Origin: Ophiodon elongatus
Taxonomy: Eukaryota > Chordata > Actinopteri > Perciformes > Hexagrammidae
Assembly: GCA_016806645.1 (NCBI GenBank)
Contig: JACSYO010001998.1
Location: 223,501-287,500, forward strand
Direction of reading: 5' to 3'
Length of the DNA stretch: 64,000 bases
Positions 43,911 to 55,509 of the stretch are shown here, piece by piece. The position numbers and the translations under genes are program-made. The notes below the pieces were generated by a model, which had not been told where the DNA came from, ran no database searches, and saw only the letters and a program-made list of their open reading frames with translations. Numbering within the stretch: position 1 is the first letter of the stretch; each line of letters opens with the position of its first letter.

Positions 43911-44525
43911 AGGTGGGCTGCACGTGGTGTAGTCACCGCAAAGCAATATGGGCCCAGGTTCGATCCCTGATCACGTGTCGTCCTTCTTTGTGGAGTTTGC
44001 ACGTTCTCCCCGTGGCAACCTGCGTTCTCCGGCTTCCTCCCACAGTTGTCAGGGTTAGTGGAACGACGAAGGCAGGACCCAAATGCAGACTCATCAGAAC
44101 AGGGTAGTTAAATGCAAAACAAGGTTTTAATTAATCAATGAACAGGCGAGAGAGACACAGAACCAGGATCAAGAAAACAGACGAACGCACAAGGAGGGAC
44201 AAGACAAACAGGGTTTAAATACACAGGGGAGGTGCAGGTGATCAGACACAGGAGGATTCAATTAGACAATCACCAAGACAGGAAGTGAAGTGACACGAGG
44301 AAGCACGAGACAGGGAACCTTCAAAATAAAACAGGAAACCCACACTTAACAAAACCCGACACCGTGACAACAGTCCTCTTGCGTGCAGCTGCAATGGTTG
44401 TCTGTCTCTATATGTGCCCTGAGATAAACTGCCGACCTGTCCAGGGTGAACCCTGTCTTCGCCCAATGTCAGCTGGATCGGCTCCAGCGACCCTAAATAA
44501 GATAAGCAGTTTGGATAATGGAATG
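43911..44525 (+). mobile_element. tRNA-like fish repeat, split by an LTR
   Basis: The left half (43911-44046) has a B-box-like GGTTCGATCCC, 'tggagtttgcacgttctccc' and 'ttctccggcttcctcccaca'. The right half (44375-44525) has 'atggttgtctgtctctata', 'ctgtccagggtgaaccctg', 'cttcgcccaatgtcagctgg' and 'ggctccagcgaccctaaata'. The two halves form one well-known teleost repeat (recall), and the LTR sits exactly between them. Confidence 0.7.
44047..44369 (-). mobile_element. Solo LTR of an LTR retrotransposon (Ty3/Gypsy-like)
   Basis: Ends TGTCAGGG and CCGTGACA give the 5-bp terminal inversion TGTCA/TGACA. The flanking direct repeats ACAGT (44042-44046 and 44370-44374) are identical 5-bp target duplications. 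On the minus strand a TATA-like TATTTAAACC and, about 90 bp later, an ATTAAAAC polyadenylation signal mark U3 and R. There is no internal coding region, so a full copy recombined to one LTR or only the LTR was retained. The Gypsy assignment is inferred from end sequence and length (323 bp). Confidence 0.8.
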
Positions 44526-44643
44526 GATCCAGGGTTTTTTTTGCTCTTGACCCACACTAGAGACTGTTGCATTTTTCATTCTGTCTCATTCAAGCCTCCT
44601 AACTTCATCAAAGTGCAATACTGAAACACTGGAGTACGTTTAA

Positions 44644-45190
44644 ATGCCGTCTGCTGCTATCAGAGACCGGGTTGCTGGGGTATTCCAGATATCCCCTTCC
44701 CGCAGCAACGTTTTCCAACTCTTCTTACGGGGCCCTGAAGCGTTCCCTGGCCAGACCAGATATATAATCCCTCCAGCGAGTTCTGGGGCCTCTTACCAGT
44801 TGGACGTGCCCAGCAAACCTCTAAAGGGAGGCCTCCAGGAGGCATCCTGATCATATGCCCAAACCATCTCAGCCGGCCCCTTTTGACGTGGAGGACCAGC
44901 GGCTCTTCTCCGAGCTCCCTCCAGATGTCTGAGCTCGTCACCCTATCTCTAAGGTTGAGCCCAGCCAGCCTACGAAGGAAGCTCATTTCGGGCCGCTTGT
45001 ATCCGCGATCTCATTCTTTCAGTCACTACCCAAAGCTCATCCATAGTGAGATAGACGAGCTTTGATTCACTGCTGACGCCACACCGAACCACTTGCATAC
45101 CTCCCGTTCCATTTTACCCTCACTCGTGAACGAGAGCCGAAGATACTTGACCTCCCTCACTTGGGGCAGTGACTTACTCCCAACCATTGC
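44644..45190 (-). pseudogene. Non-LTR retrotransposon C-terminal region, inactivated
   Basis: The minus strand at 44660-44986 reads FLRRLAGLNLRDRVTSSDIW, then WRELGEEPLVLHVKRGRLRW and FGHMIRMPPGGLPLEVCWARP. This is the conserved segment following the reverse transcriptase in a fish LINE group (recall; clade not fixed). Frames shift afterwards. Upstream on the minus strand (to 45190), 'gggagtaagtcactgcccca' and 'gaggtcaagtatcttcggct' continue the same element. It is 5'-truncated. Confidence 0.75.
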
Positions 45191-45199
45191 TGAGCAAAG

Positions 45200-45940
45200 T
45201 TTGCAGCTCTTATTTGTTGTTTTTCATCACTGAAAAGCAAGCATAAATTCAAACGGAAGCTTTGTAATCACATATTTTGGAAGACTGTCAGAATATGACT
45301 GATCAGTATGCTGCAGGAGTAGCTTGTGAGTGAGTTCTTTTTGTAGATGTATCGATTTCACCATGAAACTGGAATCCACTGTGAATGTTTTGACCACAGC
45401 TGAAGTCTTCCACAGTGGATTCCTTTAAAAATCACTTTTTCAGCCCAGCGCTGAACTTTTAATAAGTTCATAATAAACTTTTATGAAGCTGAATTATGTA
45501 ATAAACTACAGGTAACCACAGAAAATGTGCCCAACCATAAATGAATGACTGTTTGAGATTGAAAATGTCTAACTTTGGTGCCTCAGCACAAATAACGCAT
45601 GAGGGGTCCTCAAATAAAACATTACCAAACATGCTGGAGACGTTTGATTTAAGATTTGTTCTTAGGCAACATTAATGAACGGCAAAGACCATAAAGTAGC
45701 TGGACAAACCACTACACACTAATCTGTACAACCGTCCCCTACAGACATGTCCTGGTTGTGTGTGGGTGTGTGTGTGTGTCCAGTCTGTTCTGTTTCAACG
45801 TGTCTTATTAAATAAAGCTCTGAAACAAAGCAACATCCCAGTGTCCAACTGTACACAGGTACTGTGTGTGCTTCTGAGTGTGACTGATGGGGGAGAGGTG
45901 GAAACCCCCGGAAGCTTCTGGGCACTAATGTGAGCCATAC
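45200..45940. other. Non-coding stretch
   Basis: A short GT tract lies near 45757-45780. No gene recognised. Confidence 0.5.
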
Positions 45941-45941
45941 T

Positions 45942-45942
<1 letters not shown>

Positions 45943-46006
<64 letters not shown>
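45943..46006. repeat. (CA)n microsatellite
   Basis: Uninterrupted AC/CA tract of 64 bp. Confidence 0.97.
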
Positions 46007-46009
<3 letters not shown>

Positions 46010-46342
46010 TCTACTGTAGACAAACAGTTGTGACTGTGATAGAAATGTTTGACAAATCTCAGCAGACAACTCCTCCCTGAATTCTCCCCTCTTCTTTCTC
46101 TCTTCATCCATCTGATTCTTTTCCCCTTGCTCTGTTGCTCTCTTTCTTTCTACCTCTCGGGAGCTTTTCGTGTCTTGCTCAAGGACGCTTCAGCAACGGG
46201 AGCAGCCGCTTGCGTCGTCGTCGGGATGAGTCGAGAATATGGAGAGTTCAAGGGAAGCGGGACACATTTGAAGACCTTGTGGGACCGCAGTTTTTTTCGC
46301 CACGCCCGTCGAACGAGACATGCTTAGTTGAGTCTGAACCAT

Positions 46343-46725
46343 ACGTACATAAGAAGTGGACGTAGTCATGGTGACGTCACCCATCGGTTTGTGGACTGTT
46401 ATGACGCCTCGCGTTCACCTTCAGCAGCAAACCCTGCTTTATGGTCTGTTTGACTCTAAATGGACCATAATTTACTAAATGAACATCATGCTGTATTGAA
46501 GAAGACTTGAAACTAGAGATTGAGACATAAACTCATGTTTACAATGTTTACTGAGGGAATAAATCAAGAGAGAAGTACAGTCATTTTCTCATAGACTTCT
46601 ATACAATCAGACTTCTTTTTGAAACCAGAGGAGTCGACCCCTACTGGTTATGAGAGAGAATGCACGTTTTAAGACACTTCCGCATCGGCTCCACTCGGCA
46701 GAACAGGAGGTTGCCGCCTGGCCTG
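46343..46725 (-). repeat. Dispersed repeat family B, near full-length
   Basis: Reverse of the order at 35570-35968: 'ataagaagtggacgtagtca', 'tggtgacgtcacccatcgg', 'aaaccctgctttatggtctg', 'gactctaaatggaccataat', 'catgctgtattgaagaagac', 'accagaggagtcgacccc', 'ggcagaacaggaggttgccg'. It retains 'gaagacttgaaactagag', which 35570-35968 lacks. Confidence 0.75.
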
Positions 46726-46729
46726 AAGT

Positions 46730-49065
46730 CAAATATATAGTGTGAAGATTTTTTACTAAAAGCTTCCAGGGAGGATTTCACCCTCTTGAGCGTCAGACCA
46801 GGTAAATCTCGTTGAACTGATAATCCTCTTGTATGTGTCCTTGGTTTTTACCAATTACAGCAAACGGCTATTTGTCTGTGAAAGGTGCAGCGATGAGGAT
46901 CATCCGCAAGCTAATCCAGGTCTTAATCTGGCGGATGTTTTACTGTTGATGATTAGGCCGCCTGTCAGATTATAGTGTGTTGAAAGAAACACTCTCCGAT
47001 ATCCGTGCCAGCACATGATCTCTGACTCTCCAGGAGGAGAACAGCTGCCTGCTTCCTGTTGAAGTGGTTTATCATCTGATCAGGATGTGTCCAGAACGCC
47101 TCACTGTAGATGTGATATGGACCAGTCCAGCTGGGAGGAGCCCCCCCCCCCCCCCCATCGGCTCTGCCGTACACAGTAAGTGTGAATGGTGTCCTTCCTC
47201 CCCCGTTTGCAGGGGAGGATGCAGCGCATTAATCATGGATGGACCGTTAGAGGACTCACACCTGCTGCCCCACTGAGGGGGTCCAGGTACAGATAGACCT
47301 GTCTGTAAACCCACTGCATAAATCATTCATTGCGGAGTCAGAGAAATCTCTCAAGGGTGTGAGGCTGCATTTACACCTCAGCAAGCGACATGCGAGTCTG
47401 TTTGTGTCCATACATACATACATACATACATACATTTGCAACGTGCGTTTGTGTAAATGAAGGTGTTCTTTCATTTATTCGGACATTTATGTCCATGTGT
47501 TTGCATTTGTGCAATTATCTGTGTGTGTGTGTGTGTTTGTGTGTTCAAAGTGCATTCATTAAGTATTAAACCTGTGGGTACAGAGGGGGTAGACGTGGCT
47601 TTAACAGAACATTAACAGCCGGTTGTCATTACTGATGACACATTTCAAAGCTGGAAATCAGCAGTGCTGGTCTTAAGCAGAGGATCTGGGGCAGATTGAA
47701 AATAACATAAAAAAATTAAATTGACAAAATTGATTGCGCTCTTGATACATTGTGCTTACCAGATGGTGGGGTGTGGGGAGGCCTTAGGGGGGGAATGAGA
47801 GGGGAACCAACAACGCCCCCTGTGGAATTACACCCCAGGAAATATGGACTAAAGAACCTTAAGATATTGTTAGGAGAATTGTTAAGACACACAGATTTGT
47901 TAGGAGACAGAGACGTGTTTTGTGAAATTAATGGTTTTATTTAAAGACAAAAAAATTAAATATATTACAGTCTTTAATATTCTAAAATGTTCTGTCCAAC
48001 ATCAACTCAGTAAAACTGTGGGATTTAAGTTGAGGCCACTGGTGGGAGGCTGACGACACTGAGGAGTGCTGCCGGTAACTCACCTCAGGTGCAACACAGT
48101 CTACACCTGTATCCCAGTGTTTCAACATGCGTCCATCAGGTGGAGGGATCTCTACTCCACCTAAGGAAAAACTATTACCAAGAAAAACAATGAGGGCAAT
48201 ACAGCAGCAGGTGAACCTACAAATGAAAAACGGGGGTTAATACAATTTAATGTTGTGACCACTCACTACTTCTTATCAGGGGTATTAACATATGGAACCA
48301 CTCATTGTAGGCAGGACAGCAATGGAGCTCGGAAACAATGTTTCCAGCCAACATGTCAGACCAAAGTTAACATAGGCAGCTGGAGTTCAAAAAGCCACAG
48401 CCACCACAGGGGCCAAGAACCGAATGAGGCCATGCCAACAGGGGCCTTTTGATTAGGGACTTGGTTGGCGGAGGGGAGCCAGCCTGAGGGGTCGCGTTCA
48501 CAAACACCACACCGTATGCTGCATTCACTACTTGGGGAGCGTTCCCCACCACGATGGCATCTGTGTGGTTTTACTGTAATGAATCAATTGTTTTCCTTAT
48601 GTTGTGTACAGTCGTGAGCTAGTGATCAAAACCGACTTGCTAAACTAACATTGGCTCCTCCTTTTTCACTCATTTGTTTGTAGTTAATTCGGTGTAATGT
48701 CAGTCCGTGTTTTCCCGAGTTGCTCTCCTTTACTGGAAGGTGTTAGAAAATCTTAGTATCGATGTTTAACAGGGCTAGTATCAATATTGTACTCGTAAGG
48801 CTGATACCGATCCAGCAGATCATTGCTCCCAAAAGGTAACTTTAGTTGTCGACTAGACAAACCAGACACACACTATAACTACCAGTCAGTAAATGGACTG
48901 TTCTGAGTGTGCCACCACATACAAACAGAATATCACTGGCTGTAAATTTGAAATTGCATTTCCCACAAACCAACCACCCCCCCTCGCACCATTCAGGCTG
49001 TTCCCCGCATAAATAAACCACATCCCCTGAATTTATTAGAATTGATTGCAACTCAGCCTGCGCTT
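46730..49065. other. Non-coding stretch with several simple repeats
   Basis: A run of 16 C lies at 47141-47156, (CATA)n at 47409-47434 and a GT tract at about 47520-47540. The segment 48240-48560 is more complex and GC-balanced but unassigned. No gene. Confidence 0.55.
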
Positions 49066-49071
49066 AACTGC

Positions 49072-49945
49072 GGAAACTGAAAATCAAGGTTCAGGGATCA
49101 TTTATTGTCATCATGCAACACAGGGATGCACAACGAAATTCAGTTGGAGCCCATTTGCAACACAACAAACACATGACAAACAAAACAGAAACAGTAGTAC
49201 GTTCATGGAGATTTCATCACAATGGCAACAACAGCAGCATCAAAATCCTAAGAAATCTTCACATTAAAAATTAAACACATTGTCCATCAACTAGATAGAT
49301 AGATAGATACTTTATTAATCCCGTAAGGGGAATTTGTTTTGCTACAGCAGCATTTATACATACAAGTAAAGCAATATTAAATATAAAACTGCACAATATA
49401 TACAAAAAATGTAATAATAATATTAAATTAACTAACAAAAGAATAGTGCAAAGATGTAAACAAACAAACAAACAAACAGTGTAACGGTGTTATAGTTGAG
49501 TGATTGATTTGGCCAGAGGTGATTTATTATAATATAATTTGAGCTTTAAGCATCATGATGTAAACACAGAGTCCACCTCCTCTCGTCCCACCGGAGTCCT
49601 GTTCTCTGTCCTGCTGTCCACACATCAAGTTCAGCTTGATTCTGGACCAGGATTGATCCAGGTCTCTGAAGATGTGGGCTCAACAGTCACCGACCCCCCG
49701 CTGCTTTCATCCATCTTATTTTCCTGCGACTGATCATCAGACAGCCAGGAGCATGCTGGGTAGTGGAGTAGCCTCAGGTCCTAGCTGGGTTAGCTTAGCT
49801 TTCATCTCCCTCTTCTCTCTGGACCAGTTTGGTGGCGTTTGTTCCGGTGGCTCTGGCTGGTTGGTCTGTTGTGGGGCTCTGATCGTCTCAAAGTCAGCTG
49901 CACATTTTCAGATGTTGATGAACGTATTCTGTCATAAGCCACGAG
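49072..49945 (-). mobile_element. Non-LTR-type repeat, inverted partner of 12.9-13.5 kb
   Basis: The reverse complement matches 12885-13510 from 'tttatcactcgtggcttatg' through 'agctaacccagctaggacct' to the tail 'caactgaatttcgttgtgca'. It is interrupted by about 200 bp at 49285-49497. No intact frame in either copy. Confidence 0.7.
49285..49497 (-). mobile_element. 5'-truncated retroposon with (TATC)n tail, nested insertion
   Basis: On the minus strand it ends 'ccttacgggattaataaagt' then (ATCT)n (49292-49309), a tail type seen on fish Rex/CR1-like non-LTR elements (recall, family uncertain). Comparison with 13270-13300 shows the sequence is absent from the other copy: 'catagttgatggacaatg' there is split here. 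A (CAAA)n patch lies at 49458-49478. Confidence 0.65.
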
Positions 49946-49949
49946 TGAT

Positions 49950-50310
49950 AAACACGAGAAGCCTATGCATTGCTGTACCCATTTGGTCCCTCTCTCTCCC
50001 TCCCTCCCTTTCATCCATCTCAACCCCGTCCAGCCGGCTATCTGTATTCATGTATTCCCAGCTTTGCAGTGCTTGGTCTGCTGTCTGTTTGATCTCCTCT
50101 GTCGCACCCCCCCGGTTCCCTGAGCTCTCACCTTTGTTGTCTGCCTTCCCCTAACCGGGGATACAAAAACCTCACCCCATGGGCGTCAGCATCAGTGCCG
50201 GACAACATGTTGGATCTATTATTCAAACGTCTCTACAAAAGGGGAATAACGGTATAAATAATGAGCTTGTTCGTGACGGACAGGTGGAAACCAAGTGAAG
50301 AAAAGTTAAG
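49950..50310. other. Non-coding stretch
   Basis: C/T-rich near 49985-50020. No gene recognised. Confidence 0.5.
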
Positions 50311-50317
50311 CCGATGC

Positions 50318-50800
50318 GGAAGTGCCTAAAACTTACATTCTCTCTACTGGCCATCATGGGGCGACGCCTCCGGTTGCTAAAAATAAGTCTGGTTGTATAG
50401 AAGTCTATAGAAAATGACTCTACTTCTCTCTTGATTTATTCCCTCAGTAAACATTGTAAACATGAGTTTATGTCTCAATCTCTAGTTTCAAGTCTTCTTC
50501 AATACAGCATGATGTTCATTTAGTAAATTATGGTCCATTTAGAGTCAAACAGACCATAAAGCAGGGGATGCTTATGGGTGATTGAGAGGTTGCCGTGTTT
50601 TCGTTTCATAAAATTATTATTTTTGTTGTACTTGGGAGGGCTCCACCCTCTCATGTCACCTCTGGTTCCCAAAAAAAACCAGGATGGCAAAAAACTAAAT
50701 TGCAATGGCCAAAAACCAAGATGGTTACGGCCAAAGTGCCAACCTTTGAGGTTTTAAAACCGCAGCCCACAAACCAACGGGTAACGTCACAGTGAATACT
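50318..50800 (+). repeat. Dispersed repeat family B, near full-length
   Basis: 'tggggcgacgcctccggttg', 'tagaagtctatagaaaatga', 'caagtcttcttcaatacagc', 'atgatgttcatttagtaaat', 'ataaagcaggggatgctta', 'gattgagaggttgccgtgtt', 'ccaacctttgaggttttaaa' and 'caacgggtaacgtcacag' follow the order of the other copies. The central part (50600-50720) has diverged and contains a triplicated 'caaaaa.c.aa' motif. Confidence 0.7.
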
Positions 50801-50989
50801 TTTTACCAGGTACGCCTTCCTGCACCAGGTTTTGCTACTGGCCACTCTCCACCTGCGGTCCCTGGACAGTGCAGTTCGGACAGGACATGTGATACATAGA
50901 CAGTAAAGGAAACACCGTGGTCATGAGCGTGGGGATTGTGAATGAATCAGGATGCTGAATCAGCTGTTTTCAGGCGGGGTTTCTCGGCT

Positions 50990-51160
50990 CACTCTCAGGG
51001 GCGGCTGAGGAGCTCAGAGGAGAGCCGCTGCTCAGTCATGTGGTTCAGCCTCTTATCGGGATGCCCTGTGGATGCCGAGGTCTTCTGGATACAAACCCAC
51101 GGGGAGGAGGCTCAAGGCAGATACCGGAACACATTTGGAGGAATTATATGCTGAGTTGTC
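50990..51160 (+). pseudogene. Non-LTR retrotransposon C-terminal remnant
   Basis: Sequence such as 'gaggagctcagaggagagcc', 'tcttatcgggatgccctgtg' and 'accggaacacatttgga' parallels 'WFGHLIRMPPG...TGRRP...W.DYI' of the same LINE group in shifting frames. Compare the minus strand at 44660-44900. Dead copy. Confidence 0.5.
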
Positions 51161-51258
51161 AGTTTATTATTTGCACCTAGATAAACCTAATGCAGTACTG
51201 TAATAATAATTCCTAGCTTCATGGAGGCTCTAATGTTCAGTTTTTTTGTTACGTTGAT

Positions 51259-51555
51259 TCAACTTTGATCATTTTGGATGCTGAAATTTGTGCTGGCGTG
51301 TGTTTCTATTGTTTTGTCCACCTCATTTATACCAAATAGAAGCAGCTCAACACCTCTTTGATGCTGTGCATAGTTGACCTTCTGTCCGTCTTTGGTGTTT
51401 TGGCACTCACCACTGTAATATTCCTCCTCTACACTTTCTTCAGACCAACTGTCTATCAGACAGCAATAGAAACCTACTTTTTCTTTCCACTGAAGTGAAG
51501 TCTGCGTTCCTTTGGATGGGGCTCTTTTTCTCTGCCTGTCCCGAGACTTACACAT
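51259..51555 (-). CDS. Unassigned 98-codon frame with coding-like composition
   Basis: On the minus strand, ATG at 51555 leads to a hydrophilic, varied sequence with little low-complexity. Key pieces: KSRDRQRKRAPSKGTQTSLQ, WKEKVGFYCCLIDSWSEESV, EEEYYSG, then KVNYAQHQRGVELLLFGINE, ending TGA. It has no hydrophobic signal. An Arg/Lys-rich start precedes an aromatic core and an amphipathic end. A GTGAGT donor-like site sits inside (after EEEYYSG), and a TTCAG acceptor-like site lies just before the ATG. It may thus be an exon of a mobile or multi-copy gene, a processed fragment, or chance. I do not recognise the family. Confidence 0.3.
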   Translation of the reverse strand: MCKSRDRQRKRAPSKGTQTSLQWKEKVGFYCCLIDSWSEESVEEEYYSGECQNTKDGQKVNYAQHQRGVELLLFGINEVDKTIETHASTNFSIQNDQS

Positions 51556-51559
51556 GAAT

Positions 51560-53230
51560 CCTGAACACCACAGGGTTCTTACCCGGGAGACCTCACGGGC
51601 ACCTGCTGTTCAGAGCATCAAGTGCCATAGCTTTCATGTTTAATCACTGTGGAGGCACATCAGACTGCGTCAGTCTCCGAACACTCTAAAATGACTCTCA
51701 ACTTAAACAGTCATCTTTACTGAGCACTGCTTCTTAGTAGTCTTTTTTTTTTTTAAAGGTGGTAGGATTTTATTTCTAATGGCTGCTGCTTCATTTTGCA
51801 CATCTGAATTCTGAAAGCAACGAGCGGGAAATGGAGGGCAGCGGGTAAAGAGACGCTCCTGTACCCAGCAGATCTCTCTGTCAAAGTCTCTGTAACAGCC
51901 AAGAGTCCTTGAGCAAGACATCAAACCCCTGCTTGATCACTCACGACGAGACTGTCTGCATAACAACATCAGTGCAAACTAATTCCCACCGCAGTCTAAC
52001 ATTTTGTTGTGATGGCACTCCACGTAACCATCATCAGATGCTCCTACCTTACCTCCTGCGAGGTTCCCCATCTGTCAAAAGAGTTTCCTTTGTGATGCAG
52101 GGAGCCTGGCTTCCCCGGGGTTAGCAGCCGAGATCTTGGCTCTAAATTGGACGGGGGAGTCAAACATGAACGGTGTTCGGCGCAGTGACGGCGAAACGCA
52201 GCAAAGCCACATGGAGGCGAAAGTGGGACCTGATAAGAGATTCAGTGACCCAAGTCTCACTGTGCATCCTGTGGCGACAACAGTGAACCCTCACAAACAC
52301 TTTGAGGACAACAGTCGGGTGATGTAAAAAATTATAAAAAAAACTGAATTAATACAATATTTCAGAACTAAGACGGGTGGAGTAAAATATCCTCCTCCTT
52401 CAGTAGAATTGAAGGAACAGGTTGCCCTTTTGGCAAATAGGCTTATCAGCTTTATTGCCAAGAGTTATGGGGCACACACAGGGGGGACATTTTTTATGTG
52501 CATTAAGTTAACACTTCATTATAATATTTTAACTGTTTTTGTGGTGAATACACACAGAATGCGAATATTACCATATCAATTTTCTTCAGTACATGGTTCA
52601 TTTTTCTGAGCTTTCGCACTGCGACTAAAGGCACCGGCCAATATTAATATACATATTAAAAATGTACACTAAAGTGTACAACAACATGAAGGCTCCGTAG
52701 TACGGCAAACTTTATTACTCCTTTCAACCTTGACGAGGGCGGTGCAGACCAGATCAACTGGGACTAATTTGCATTGCTGAATTAAATAAACAATACTCTG
52801 CTGCAATTATTTCCCATTTTCTTGTTATTCATTCCTTTCAACTCGGGTGTGTAAAGGCCTCTAGATGAGAAGACTGAACAGTAAATATACTGCCAGGAGC
52901 TGGTTAGCTTAGCTTAGCCCACAAACTTATCCAATGGCTAGCGTAGCTCTGTCCGAGGGAAACAAAAGCCACCTTCTAAAACCTCTAGAAGGTCTCTAAA
53001 AAGTGTAAACATGACAAGTGGTTTTATGGAGGGGTCTTTTAGTGCTGACCTTCAGACAGACAGACAAGCTGTGGCATCCTGTTACCATCTGAGCTAACCA
53101 TCTGTAGTGTATTTCTCAAAATGTTTTACTATTTCTTTTTTTAAGAAATGAAATGTGTGCATAGTTCAGTTAATCGACGTATCCTCATACAACGGTTCAT
53201 TTGATTTCTTACACATCATTTTTACACCTC
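51560..53230. other. Non-coding stretch
   Basis: 51746-51755 is a T tract. 52320-52400 and 52640-52700 are AT-rich. No gene or named repeat. Confidence 0.5.
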
Positions 53231-53234
53231 AAGT

Positions 53235-53460
53235 TCAGCAACACGTGTCAATTTCCGATCGTTTCATGCATACAGTCTTTTCGAAATAAACTCCCGTCTT
53301 CACAGGAGACAACTAAGTTAGGTGAAGGCAATTAAATTACTTGGTTAAGTTTGGGGAACAAAACCACATAGTTAGGTTAAGGAAAAGGTCTTGGTTTTGG
53401 TTAAAATAACTCCAGAAGTGACGTTACTTAAGTATGGAAGTTATGTGACATATAAATCAA
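53235..53460 (+). repeat. Dispersed repeat family C
   Basis: 'acgtgtcaatttccgatcg', 'ttcgaaataaactcccgtct', 'gtgaaggcaattaaattact', 'ttggttaagtttggggaaca', 'aaaccacatagttaggttaa' and 'ggttttggttaaaataactc' occur in order. Confidence 0.65.
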
Positions 53461-53479
53461 TGTTGTCTTGGCCCAGATT

Positions 53480-55445
53480 TAGTTTGACCCCCCCTCCGTC
53501 CCTTCAGTCTTTCGTGGGTTTTTGCAGTCGACATGGACTACATACAAATTGATTTTGTGGGATACCTACGAATTACAGCGCATTGTCGTAGGTATAGCTA
53601 CGAACGCTATATGAGAAGAGGATTATCATCTGTGTTCTGTATTTAAAAAGGTTTAACCTGGTGCCAAGATCTTGACACATTTGCAATCACATGTGGGACA
53701 CTTGTGCATCAGTCGTTCTAATAACAGCAGTGGGAAGCTTGAAGGAGGCCTAATTTTGCCGGGCCAAATGTATGAGGCCACCTGGCCCCATCATTATGGA
53801 GGATACTGTTATATTCACAGTGGCCCTGTCAGCAGTAATGCTGCTCTCTGGCACAGAGTGAAGACAGAATGATGAGGCTAAGCTGTTATTTTGAGTGTTA
53901 GTGGTAAAACTTGGCCTCTCTGGACAGCCGTTCGAGCCAAGAGATGCCCAGCTCCAACCCTCTCTCTTTTTGACTCAATATCCCTTTTATTTATTTTTCC
54001 ACTTTATCCTCTTGTTGGACCGTCCTTCTTTTCTTTCCACCTCTTTTTGTCTTTCCCTGTTTGTTTGTTTTTTCCTTGTTCCTCTTTCATTCTTTCCCTA
54101 CCTCCCTTTTCACTCCCTGTTTGTTTTTTCCCTTACCTCCCGCTCCGTCACACTCCCTCCGGTCTCTGATTCGCACTGCTTGGAATCTGTCGCAGCCACG
54201 AATGCTGTTATTGTGGAGCGTCAATGCTAATATGTGGCGTCTGTCCCCGTGGCAGACAGTGATAAGATTTACACAGACGGCAGACACGCCGGCTCAGTTC
54301 TAGCCAGTGGTTGGCACCGCTATAAAGAACGCTGAATACCACATCAGTGCTAATATGAAAAGCTTGGCCCCGGTAGTAAACAGTTGGTGACATATTTACA
54401 TACACATAGAGGACCTGGCAGCGTTATCAAAATCATTGGCTCGGCTATAAAGAAATTTGAAGGAGCAGGGTGAGATTTGTGCCGGTGTGATGTAGAAAAT
54501 GCTCCCCTCTGGCGAGCCTGCGACTCTGCAGCTCATGATAATAGAGGGAAATAAAACATTAACGACATGTTAGGTTTCTTACTCGGAAAAGAAAGTAAGC
54601 TGAATGCTTTCAATACACATATAAGTGTCGTTAAGGCTCTCGATGTTGGTTTGATTTGTGATCAGTCTGTTCTCGCCACACTTTGGGCCGTGTGGGGGGA
54701 TTCTATGCTGGGTAGCTCTGCACGTCTTAGGGAAGCAGAGCTGCACTCAAGGAAACGTCACCTGTCTGCTGAGCCAGGGCTTTGTAGGTGTGAAGCCTAT
54801 GAAGAACAAAGACAGATATATTCAAGAGTAACGCTGTAAATCAGTGTTTTATTGCCCTCTGAAAGATTGAAGACCACAACCAAAATCAGTGATGGGGTGA
54901 GGTCACAGGTGTTGCACCTGAAGCACAGCCAACAGTGATCTCACAGGGCCCTGAAGTATCCTCAGAGTTGTTTGACCACTCGGAGCCACCGTAAATGCGA
55001 ACGATTCACTTCATTCATTTGTCTCAGCGCAAAAGACTCTACGGCAAGCAGAAAGCAAAGCATACAGAGATGCAGGAATTAAATATAGATAAACGATAGT
55101 TTCTTGCTAATGGCATCTATTTATTGGACTAGCGCTATTCATCAAACCCAAATAATAAATTTCCGCTTTTTTGCAACAAATAGAATCATAAAATGCATCG
55201 GATTCAGTGTGGGAGTTTTCTGTGCGTAACAATTTTTCATGGGAGGATAAAAAGTACGGGATTTGAGACGAGGAGAAGTTCAGCCCACAGTGAACATTCT
55301 TAGGACCGCCAACCAAACAGACACTGTTGCTTTAAGACCGCATCGCCGCACACCAGCAGCTCTTTGATATCAATTATTGCTCAATAAACCGAAGCTGTGA
55401 CCTCACCTCCGGAAGCCGCTCCGTTCTGTTGTTCTGAGGCTGACT
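53480..55445. other. Non-coding stretch, partly complex; C/T-rich segment
   Basis: 53960-54150 is strongly C/T-biased. 53650-53880 and 54180-54560 are complex, balanced sequence with no frame, and could be conserved non-coding DNA. In 54220-54470 a 'gctataaagaa' motif recurs twice and 'gctaatatg' twice. No gene. Confidence 0.45.
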
Positions 55446-55447
55446 TG

Positions 55448-55448
<1 letters not shown>

Positions 55449-55504
<56 letters not shown>
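55449..55504. repeat. (TG)n microsatellite
   Basis: TG tract of 56 bp. Confidence 0.97.
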
Positions 55505-55508
<4 letters not shown>

Positions 55509-55509
55509 G

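Noticed and set aside
43911..44046. tRNA gene
   Set aside because: A B-box-like GGTTCGATCCC is present, but no acceptor stem or cloverleaf can be closed, and the sequence continues into a known type of dispersed repeat.
45719..46111. 130-codon minus frame
   Set aside because: Runs through the 64-bp CA tract (Val-Cys repeats). No domain on either side.
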